Part shown: positions 55,621 through 64,000 of the stretch, piece after piece
Numbering within the stretch: the first letter of the stretch is position 1
Layout: every line of letters starts with the position of its first letter
Origin: Tenebrio molitor
Lineage: Eukaryota; Arthropoda; Insecta; Coleoptera; Tenebrionidae
Length of the DNA stretch: 64,000 nucleotides
Reading direction: 5' to 3'
Assembly: GCF_963966145.1 (NCBI RefSeq)
Contig: NC_091049.1
Span: 23,684,001 to 23,748,000, forward strand
The notes under the pieces: generated by a model
Databases searched by the model: none
What the model saw: the letters and a program-made list of their open reading frames with translations, nothing else
Told to the model about the DNA's origin: nothing
Made by a program: the position numbers and the translations under genes

Positions 55621-56771
55621 CAGTGAGCGGCAAAAGTAATGAATAAATTCCTTAAAAATTAAACAAAATCTTTTTCAAAAAAATCTTTGCACTGGTCAAT
55701 TTTAATTCATAAAAATACATGTTTTACTACCAAAGAAAATTCCAAGCAGTCATTTGTTTTCGAGTTATGACGTCATCGATAGTTTTTTTAAATGACAATA
55801 TAAAATTTTTGTTATCTTACATAAGGAAATTTTTGAGAAAAAAAGTAATAAAGTTGGAATAATTAAATTTTATAACGAACAAAAACAAGTCAAAAAATCA
55901 ATTAAGTAGGTAAATCAAACAGTCAAATGTTACTGTCAATTTCATTCGTATGTGTTATTTGTTTTACAAAACGTTTTCGAAAATGCTTCAGTTGACAGAA
56001 ACAACGTATAGAAATTTTAATTTTGATTGGGTGCGGGAATAAAACTAGATAAAACTAAAGCAGGAGGAATTTCTTCATAAACTTGCTTATTGTCAACAAG
56101 CTGAGGGATGGCAATTCGAACATTTAATTCCATAATTTTAAGTACTTACTAACACAGTTTTTGACTTGTTTTTGTTCGTTATAAAATTTATTTTTTTGTT
56201 CGACACTGTCAGAATTTGAGAATTTTCTCCTATGTGAACGAATTTTGATAAATGTCACAACTTATCAAAACGAAACGTCAAGCTAATTTTAAAGGTTTTA
56301 AGCAATTTGGAGCCTTTAAGGGGCTTGTCGAACAAAAAAACGTTGTATTCAACTCGTTCGTGTGTAAATTGGGCCTTTTTTGGCACTCGTGGGTCTTTAA
56401 AACGCTAAACGAGCGTTTTAAAGGCCCACGAGTGCCAAAAAAGGCCCAATTTACACACAAACTCGTCAAATAAGCTACTATTTTCCAACTGTATTTTTTT
56501 TTTTCTCAAACTGTCCTTATGTAAGGTAACAAAATTTTTATACTGGCGTTTATACAATTAAAAGGGCTATCAGAATTAAAAAAAAAATAGGGAGTTTCCA
56601 TTTAAAAAAACTATCAATGACGTCATAACTCGAAAACAAATGACTGCTTGGAATTTAGTTTTGTATTAAAATATGTATTTTTATAAACCAAAATTGACCT
56701 GTCCAAAGATTTTTTTGAAAAAAAATTGTTTAATTTTTAATAAATTTATTCCATACTTTTGCGGCTCACTG
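55621..56771. mobile_element. TA-flanked element, CAGTGAGCGGCAAAAGTA ends, copy 2
   Basis: CAGTGAGCGGCAAAAGTAAT at the left and ATACTTTTGCGGCTCACTG at the right; TA at 55619-55620 and 56772-56773. Homologous throughout to 27236-28400. The ORFs at 56252-56473 and on the opposite strand arise from the palindrome at 56350-56470 and are not genes. A non-autonomous derivative of a Tc1/mariner element. Confidence 0.8.
56350..56470. repeat. Near-perfect palindrome of about 120 bp
   Basis: The arm with GTGTGTAAATTGGGCCTTTT, GGCACTCGTGGGTCTTTAAAACG is mirrored by CGTTTTAAAGGCCCACGAGT, GCCAAAAAAGGCCCAATTTA. The loop is about 8 nt. The homologous palindrome at 28160-28310 is more diverged and a half-copy is at 3405-3480. 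Confidence 0.85.
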
Positions 56772-56773
56772 TA

Positions 56774-57453
56774 TATCGTCAAACAGCTGGGAAAAAACAG
56801 TTTGCTACGCTACTGCACTCGGTGCCCCTTCCACTTCAACGCGCAGCAATGGTCACGTGACAGGTTCTTCTTTATTCACATTACCTTTTCACTACTAAGT
56901 ATTATTTTATCAGTTACGGTTAAGTTCGGTATAGATTAACATTTTTATTCACGCTTTTGTGTCGCTTCTTGGCTCATCCTCAGCGACCAAATTAACTTAT
57001 AATAATGATAATAAAAATTAATTAAATGGGTAACTTTTAATAATATTTTGGCCTTTAAGACTCGTTTACATTTTTTTTTTACATACAACATGACGAAAGT
57101 ATATCTACGGTTGAACAAAATTAACAATAAAAAAATCGGTTGTCATTTATAAAAAATATAATAAAAATATATTTAATAACAAATGACATAACAACATGAA
57201 AATGGTTGTAAAATATGTTCTCTAATAATTAAAATCGCTATACCTTTCGAGATTTATTAAAATTAATACTTTACGAAGTTAATGAATTTATCATGCTGTT
57301 GAGTGTGTTGACTTGACGAGATCAAACCTTATTGTCAAAATTTGTTCTGACAAATAAAAATTGACTTGTTCAGACTTTGGATTCTTTTATCTAATTTTAA
57401 CAAATGTTTACATTTTGTCTCTCACTGTTAATTTTACATGTGTTAATTTTCAG
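56774..57453. other. Gene-free interval before the recombinase-like gene
   Basis: AT-rich; no repeat with clear ends; nothing coding seen. It ends in TTACATGTGTTAATTTTCAG, a splice acceptor at 57453. Confidence 0.35.
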
Positions 57454-60400
57454 AACGTCCAGAATGTTTGTATTAATTAAGTTGCCAGACGGGTACGATG
57501 TGTGTCAAAGGCAATATCTACAGTTAGACGAGACAGGATATTATTTCAAGAGAAATAGAGGCAAAATCCATGTCAATATACTAGCTACTAATGGTATCTT
57601 GCTCGTGCCTAGTGTTTGTGAAATATATAAATATACCTATTTTTTAGATAATGAAAACATTTTAGTAGACATAAAAGAAAAGAAAAACCGTAAATTACCT
57701 TATGTGGGTTAGTATAGAGTGCGTTTTTTTTAACTGTTGTCATATGGATCCACTGCAGATTTGGTGATAATTTTTATTTTAGTAATAAATTATTAATAAG
57801 ACATACTGTTTGAACAACGCAAAGCAGTTTTATTTGAGTAATTTTACATTTCAAAGTTGAAATTAATGAACGCAAATAATTTGACAAAAAACGTAGTAGG
57901 CGAAATGGGAACAAAAATTAGATTTTATATGTATTTTAATTCATTATTTATTTCCCTCCGCCACCTGGCGGCACGGCAATTTTGCCGGAGTATATACACT
58001 ATTACGATTTATTACTATCAAGTAATAGTCCAGTGCTTATCAACATAATTACCGGCGTCTCGCCTCCACATTTTGATTTTGTTGTGTCATATGTTCTGTG
58101 TCAATGATAAGGAATTTCCTCACGATATGACATGAGTATAATAGGGCGGCATCGAATTGCGGACCGGGAAGGTAATTTGTAAACCCACCCGCTCCAAGGA
58201 ATTTTAATCCTACCACCAAATTGCGGACCAAGCCATAAGTCAATTCCGGGAACGGTACAGGGAGGTTGACTGTAATTACCTCCCCTCACCCATCAACCCC
58301 CAGATTAATCTTAAGCATTATCAGGGTTCATTTTTCGTATTTATAGAGAAAACCCAGAAGGAAAATGGATGCGATATTTCTTTGGTTTACCTTTTTTGGA
58401 TCCACAGGAAGTTGGAGACACTTTTGCGTTTGGCATATCCTCTGTCCAACCACATGGTCAAAAATTTGAAAAATTAGTTGACTACTTCGTTGACAATTTT
58501 ATTAGTCAAGACGCTAGATTCCCTCCAGTGATATGGGCTGAAGCAAGTGCTTCTACTGAACTCAGAACGAATGCTTGTGAAAGTTTTCACTCCCGTTTCA
58601 ATTACCGATTTTTCAATATATTGAAATATTAAAAATAATGCAAACGGAACCTTATATTAAATTAAACAGTTTACATGAAGGGAAAAAATAAAAAATAAAG
58701 ATGTCTGTCGTAGACATGATATTCTAAACAATAAAATTCAGGAATATAACAATAATGTAATTGGGCACTTTGAATTTTTAAAATGTTTTATTTAAATTTC
58801 ATATAAGTACTACTAATAATTATATTTATTTGTATCATGTACCGATTTTGTAATTTTGTTTGTAAATAAATAATAGTACAACTGTTCGCAAATAGCTTTT
58901 ACTTTACAGACGAACTGTTGTTGTTCCTTGATAATCTAATAATATTCTTGACATCTTATTACCAAATTTTACCTGCCCTCGGCACCCGACCTCACTTGCA
59001 CCTGGAAAGCTTAATCCCTTGTGCGGTCCGCAATTTGGTTGTGGTATTAATTTTACCTGGAGATTTGGTCCGCAATTCGGATCCCCCGGTATAATAATAT
59101 ACCTTTTCCAATTTCAACTACCAATGTGTTCCCTAAATCCAGAGTTTTTAAATTTTTAAAAAGAAATTGCGGTACTATTCCCTTTGCTGAAATTATAATT
59201 TACTTATTATTTATTTTAATCATAGCTTCAAGCAGATCTCGCTATTAATTTTTCAAATGAAAGTGACAAAAGTCTACTAATATTTCCGCCTGCTAAAAAT
59301 GATAGTGGCAAGAAAACACTTTTACTAAAATATTTTTTTCACAATTTTTCCGACAGTTTAAGATATTGAATTGTAATTTATCCGATAGTTTAAAAAATCT
59401 TCCAAATTTGTTCCAAAAATTGTTTGAATATTTTCATCAGAACAAAAGTTAACAGGGGGTATAAATTTTAGCAAGCAATTCCCTAAGGCAATAGTTAAAA
59501 GAAATGCACTACATAACGTAAATTTTTAATTACATGTTTTCTTATGTAAATGCACTTCCAGCTTTAGATTATGTTACGGTGGGTAACCTTGAACTTACAG
59601 CTTCCGAGAATTTTACTGAGGGAAATCCTGAAGTTACAATTTCCCAGAATTGTACGGAGAGAAATCCCGAAGTTGCCGCTTCCAAGAATTTTAATGAGAG
59701 AAATCTTGAACTTACAGCTTCCGAGAATTGTACCGAGAGAAATCCTGAAGCTACAGCTTTCGAGGATTTTAATAAGAGAAACCCTGAACTTGCAGCTTCC
59801 GAGAATTCTACCGAAAGAAATCCTGAAGTTGCAGTTTTTGAGAATTTTAGTGAGAGAAATACTGTAGTTGCAGCTTTCGGGAATTTTACCAAGGAAAATC
59901 CTGAAGGTACAGCTTTTGAGAAATTTACCGTGGGAAATTCTGGAGTAAAAAGAACAGGTACGCAAATTTGTTTTATTATTTATGATGTGACTACTTACTT
60001 ACTAATGATGTAACAGAATGTGAAAGGTATTTGAATGAAAGTTTATTTTGGACAAAAATCAGACCTACAGTTGGTATGCAAAAAAAACGGGAATTGAAAA
60101 TTTACCTAATGTAAATTTGGTTTTGTCGATTTGTCAATTAATTGTCTACTTGACAATACATATCAAATATTTAAATATTTTTTTAAAATGTTATTGAATT
60201 TTGACCGTAATTTGCGTTAACATAGTTCCCGTTTTTTTGCAACCAACAGTACCTACTATGGCGGACAATAAATTCTGAACAACGAACAACGTGTCATTCC
60301 CCTGACATCAGATCAACTATCCAAAATTTCGATTTTTGCTTTTTTCATTGAAATTTGCCCGAAAGACTCTCTGGGCTGATATTGCTAGCAGTAATTGACG

Positions 60401-63400
60401 CGTAAAAAATATAGGTAGGTATGTCAAATTGCAAACGTTCAAATTCAATTGACAAACGATATGACAATAAAGTGTCATTTATATTGATTTTTTTGTAATG
60501 TCAGAAATTTGCTGTTCAGAAATTTTTGTCGCCCAATATAACAAGAACTAGAACTGCTTTATTACTTTCAAAATTGGCATTTTATTTTGAAATATTTTTA
60601 TTCATATACATGTGTCTCAGAATAACCCCCCTTCTTTAAAGAGACACTATAGTAGATTTTTTTTAAATGGCTTTTCATTTGGAATTTCTAAGATAACTTA
60701 CAGCGTCTGTTGGCAATGAAATATTTGAAATGTACTGGTGTTTTTTGTCTCGTAATTCGCACTGACTGAATTTATGCCGATTACGTTCATGCTATTACAA
60801 AAATGAACCTTTGATTGTAATTTTCAAATTTGTCAAATTTTATTGTTACCAACAGACTCAGTCATTCTTGATCACACCGTATTATCCACTTCTTCCATTT
60901 GATTAGCAGTTCATTTTTTAAAGAGCTCCTATTTTTTAAAAATCAATACAGAATCTATGCTTATATCCATTAAAATCAAATTTAAAATCCGCAAACTGAA
61001 TTGTCCAGACTACCAATATCAAAGTACCTATGGAAACTATACTTCTGTTAAGTTCACAAATAAGAAGGCTATGGGCCAGTATACTGGGTGCCCCAAAATT
61101 CACGGAAGAGCTTAGCAGTACTTTTTTAAGTAGTCATTAAAATATCTGATAAAAATGTTTAAAATCAATCTTCTTTTTTGTAGAAGATATGGACCTATTT
61201 GTTACCCTAAATGTGGCAACATTTAAAAACATTCTATGTATCCCAATAATCTGCAAATTTTTCATTTAATTTTTGTTGTATCTATGTAAATGAGAGAAAA
61301 ATCAAAGCCATGTTGCCATACGTTATTTGAGGTGAAACGGACATTAAATTACTACTTGGAAATGCTGGAAATAATGAAGAAAATATTTTCAAACCTAATC
61401 ACAATCGCTCAGAATTATTATGCCACAGGCTAGTAAAAGACAAATAAATAAATAAATAAAATTTTTTTTAATATTTAAAATAAATGAGATCAAAGCTGCA
61501 CCTTTTGAGCCCCGTATCTTCAAATCTAAGGGGTATGGATTTTTTTACCTAATTATTTTTCTCATTATATTCCAACATGAATTGACATTGCCCCTTGAAT
61601 TGTTCCGGGACATCAATATAGAAGGGGAATTAAATATTAATTTAATTCGAATTAAATTTTAATGCGCGATTAACCCATGAATCCGAAACTTCGATTCGTT
61701 CTATCTGATCACGTGTTCAGTTAATTTCGCATTTGATTACGATTAACTTAATTTCACTTCTGTAAACTGGCCCCTATTCATTCAATGACCTGTAAAAATT
61801 TCCGCTCGTGTATGGCCAGCTAATGTAGTAATCTGTAAGAAATCCCAACGTCTCACTTGTTTTGTCTGGGAGTTCGGTTTGAAGGATAAGCAGCGCCAGC
61901 TCAATTCGTGGGCGCCACACGAGAACCTTAAGATGTTATGGTTCCGATTATTTCGCAGATAAAATTTAGGTGGATGCTAAAAAAACAACCTCAACATATC
62001 AAAATTTGAGACGAGTTGTTAGAATATTTATCAATAAAAGCAGGAGTGTGTCCGTTTATCAGGAAATAATCACTGAAAAATAACCACTCGCTGTTTTCAC
62101 TGAAAAAAAAAAGAAAACACTCGTGTATTTTTCATTAAATATATACCAACGTGATTGATTCAAATTCAAGAAATCTTACAGTTTGATTGGTAAGGAAAGA
62201 AAATTTAGCTATGTTCCAGAAACAATGGGGTTCTAAATGTTTCGTTTGATTTCAGGCGTTAGAAGAAATCTTTTTGGCACGAAAAATAAATGCCATATTC
62301 AGCAATTTTCTCGCGGTTATAAGGTGCCAACATCTAAAGAAGGGTCAAAACGGTATTTCTGCATTTTCTGCAAAAAGTTGACAACTAAATTTGCTAGACA
62401 TTTGTGTCTTGCTCATAAGGATAAGCCTGAAGTTCAAGATATTATATTTTTTGCCAAAAGTAAGTAAAAATGTATAGTTTGGGAACGAGAAATTGGAACT
62501 TTAGCTTCTTGACTTGCAATGGGTTTAGGGTAGCTTGTAAAATTTATAATAATGAAGATTTACGATAGTGGTCAGTTTTTGCCTGCCGACATGCTAGTCT
62601 AGTATACCTGCTAGTTATTAAAAAGGGATGCCGAATATCGGCAAAATGCGGATTGTTTGTGCCTCCAGGAATGAAGTGCTCACAGTCGTAAATCGTCATT
62701 ATTTACAACCCGCCCTAAACCCATTGCAAGTTAAGAAGCTAAAGTTCACCTTTTTTATGTTAACAATTTTCTGTCAAGGATCTCCAGACCGATTGAAACT
62801 AATTGAAGAATTAAGAAAGAAAGGCACTTTTGAATATAACTGTTCTCCAGTTTACAATAACGAGAAGCAACTTCTAGTTTCAAGACGACCTCAATTGGAA
62901 AAACAACGCACAGATTCACATTATGAGTGCTGCCACAATTGTAAATCTTTTTTTTCAAAATTAACCCTCAGACGTCACTTTCGAAAATGTATGAAAACTT
63001 CCAGAAAGGGAGAAAGAAATATTATGCAATCAGGACGACAATCGAGAATGCATTTACTTGACATTGCAAGTCCTGTTCTTCGTGATGAAGTTTTTCCAAT
63101 ACTGCGAGATGATGCAGTGACAAACACTTTGCGACAAGACAAGTTACTCATACTATTAGGAAATAAGTTACTCAAGAAATATAGAGCCAAATATCACCAT
63201 AAGGAGATTCGATCAAAATTAAGATCTCTTGGTCGACTTTTGCTTGCAATTAAAGAAAAAAATCCAGAAATTCTGAATTTTGCTTCTATTTATAATTGTC
63301 GATATTATGATTTAACTTTAAAAACAATAAATGAACTGGGAGGTCTAAATGAACAAACTGGATGCTATAGAGCACCATCCTATCCTTATATGATTGGTAT

Positions 63401-64000
63401 CTTATTAAAACAAGTTGGCAAAATTCTAGTAAGCGAATGTATTAAAGACCAAAATAAGTATCTTAAAACTAATGTCGAAGAATTTTTACATTTACTTCAT
63501 GAAGATTATGGAACATCTGTGAATAAAACAGTTCTTGAAAATCAATTGGAAAAGAAAAGAAATAAAGGGACTGAGATCCCTAACTTGGGAGATATTCAAA
63601 TCCTAAAAAAATATTTAGACAAAAACCGCTCTAAATATTTTAACAATTTAAAAGAAAAGTTTTCTGTTTCCGACTGGAAAGCACTAGCTATGTATACTTT
63701 AACTACCCTTCAATTATTTAATAGAAGAAGAGCAGGAGAAATTCAAAGAATTTTAATTGCGGATGTAGAGAAAACTCATGGAATAAGAGATGGTACTAAT
63801 GATGATTTGTATAATTCCCTAACAGCTGCAGGAAAACAGACAGCAGATCAGTATATGCGATGTGTGATACGTGGAAAATTGGCACGTGGTGTGCCTGTTT
63901 TATTTCATAAGACTCATTGGGAATGTATTAAATTAATATTAAAACATAGAAGTAGCGCAGGAATAAGTTCTGAAAATCCATATGTGTTTGGAGTGCCTAG
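57454..64000 (+). CDS. Zinc-finger and tyrosine-recombinase-like gene, partial at the right edge
   Basis: Proposed exons: 57454-57702 (after TTTTCAG; ATG at 57464, MFVLIKLPDGYDVCQRQYLQ), possibly 59226-59312, 59562-59957 (repeat exon), 62256-62459 and 62779 to the edge. Splice phases agree between 59957 and 62256 (phase 1) and between 62459 and 62779 (phase 1); earlier joins are weaker. Exon four has a C2H2-like finger (RYFCIFCKKLTTKFARHLCL). Exon five is open for over 400 codons, with a second cysteine/histidine cluster (CCHNCKSFFSKLTLRRHFRK) and, near its end, LTTLQLFNRRRAGEIQRILI, then VIRGKLARGVPVLF and ENPYVFGVP, as in tyrosine recombinases whose box-I arginine lies in RRAGE. The catalytic HxxR and Tyr would be beyond 64000. 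Family known from invertebrate genomes; host or transposon origin undecided. Confidence 0.6.
58144..59088. mobile_element. MULE-type element with 8-bp duplication
   Basis: GTATAATA lies at 58136-58143 and at 59089-59096. The element starts GGGCGGCATCGAATTGCGGA and ends in the inverted form TCCGCAATTCGGATCCCCCG. Subterminal second copies of AAATTGCGGACC face inwards on both sides. The inside carries a transposase remnant. It is inserted in the intron between the first and later exons of the gene at 57454-64000. Confidence 0.8.
58343..58632 (+). pseudogene. MULE transposase C-terminal fragment
   Basis: Reads YFFGLPFLDPQEVGDTFAFG, then FPPVIWAEASASTELRTNAC and ESFHSRFNYRF, which match the end of MULE-type transposases common in insects, with the TNxCESFH block. 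No catalytic core is present. The element has lost most of its coding sequence. Confidence 0.7.
59580..59945 (+). repeat. Coding tandem repeat, 42-bp unit, about 9 copies
   Basis: The exon 59562-59957 is made of 14-residue units such as ASENFTERNPEVxA. Because the unit is a multiple of three, several other frames on both strands stay open too (59564-59965 and 59569-59892 minus; 59571-59867 plus); these are shadows. Splice sites on both sides suit the frame starting YVTVGNLELTASENF. Confidence 0.8.
60711..60879. mobile_element. MITE with CAGCGT...TTGATCACACCG ends, copy 2
   Basis: Shares CTGTTGGCAATGAAA at the left and ATTGTTACCAACAGACTCAG, TCATTCTTGATCAC at the right with 26055-26296. The left TIR has lost about 25 bp. 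TA follows the right end. Confidence 0.65.
61084..61612. mobile_element. MITE with CTGGGTGCCCCAAAATT end, copy 2
   Basis: Left end CTGGGTGCCCCAAAATTCAC and body closely follow 23431-23850 and 26973-27079; the right TIR is damaged after TTGTTCCGGG. It is the empty reference that shows the LTR insertion in copy 1. Confidence 0.75.
61620..61773. mobile_element. PIF/Harbinger-like MITE, copy 3
   Basis: Inverted relative to the copies in the PTP gene; ends in GTAAACTGGCCCC. Interior GATCACGTGTTCAGTTAAT is shared. The left TIR is degraded. Confidence 0.6.
62497..62746. mobile_element. MITE filling an intron of the recombinase-like gene
   Basis: AACTTTAGCTTCTTGACTTG and CAATGGGTTTAGGG at the left are mirrored by CCCTAAACCCATTG and CAAGTTAAGAAGCTAAAGTT at the right. 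Arms of about 65 nt; 250 of the 319 nt between exons are this element. Confidence 0.85.

Larger units (their letters stand above)
60014..62255. other. Intron-sized interval filled with MITEs
   Basis: Between the repeat exon and the zinc-finger exon. Contains MITEs at 60711-60879, 61084-61612 and 61620-61773. No exon could be supported. Confidence 0.5.

Noticed and set aside
56252..56473. Facing ORFs on both strands at 56.3 kb
   Set aside because: Both are read from the arms of a palindrome within a MITE.
59564..59965. Minus-strand ORFs over the repeat exon
   Set aside because: They exist because the 42-bp unit keeps every frame without a stop open; splice sites and residue pattern support the plus-strand frame.

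Overview
This window is eukaryotic nuclear DNA, almost certainly from an insect: AT-rich, short introns (about 36-60 nt) with GT-AG ends inside a receptor gene, and dense, nested transposable elements. The order cannot be fixed from sequence alone. Three things stand out: (1) a receptor-type protein tyrosine phosphatase (PTP) gene on the minus strand at about 8.4-15.7 kb; (2) a compact plus-strand set of virus-derived genes at 42.5-46.97 kb (phospholipase A2-like, adenovirus-type cysteine protease, minor and major capsid proteins, and an RNase H-fold-like protein) of the Polinton/Maverick-adintovirus type, with no polymerase, integrase or packaging ATPase in the window; (3) a spliced gene entering from about 57.4 kb and running off the right edge, with a C2H2-type zinc finger and a tyrosine-recombinase-like region.

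Layout. 1-7.3 kb: nested repeats: an LTR-like fragment, a 1.7-kb element carrying two exons of a tyrosine-recombinase-like protein, a SINE fragment, and a TIR element split by a 1.9-kb solo LTR (4-bp target duplication). 7.3-8.4 kb: no gene seen. 8.4-15.7 kb: the PTP gene with two PIF/Harbinger-like MITEs and a SINE in its introns. 15.9-21.8 kb: an LTR candidate, a small unknown ORF, a broken non-LTR retrotransposon with a C-terminal restriction-like endonuclease signature, and a dead Tc1-like transposase. 21.9-32.6 kb: Helentron remnants, broken reverse transcriptase pieces and several TIR elements, one of which contains a solo LTR that itself contains two MITEs. 32.6-37.2 kb: a TIR transposon with a decayed DDE-like transposase, interrupted by a second copy of the 1.9-kb solo LTR. 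37.2-41.9 kb: non-LTR fragments and the second copy of the recombinase-exon element. 42.1-47.0 kb: a hairpin and tRNA-like sequence followed by the viral module. 47.0-47.6 kb: two exons of an unknown minus-strand gene. 47.6-55.4 kb: a degenerate array with a period of about 510 bp, broken by foldback elements. 55.6-64 kb: MITEs, a MULE with a clear 8-bp duplication, and the recombinase-like gene.

How the parts relate. The host-like PTP is intact over 18 predicted exons, but its active-site cysteine is serine and its WPD loop is changed, so it looks like a pseudophosphatase receptor (MAM-like, EGF-like, FN3-like, membrane span, PTP fold). The viral module keeps co-linear genes with short spacers, yet two in-frame TAA codons interrupt the first and fourth genes, each followed by a further open stretch that fits the same family. 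It is therefore either an endogenous copy starting to decay or one read with stop suppression; lack of replication genes argues against autonomous replication. Everything else is largely repeat sediment whose nesting gives a relative insertion order.
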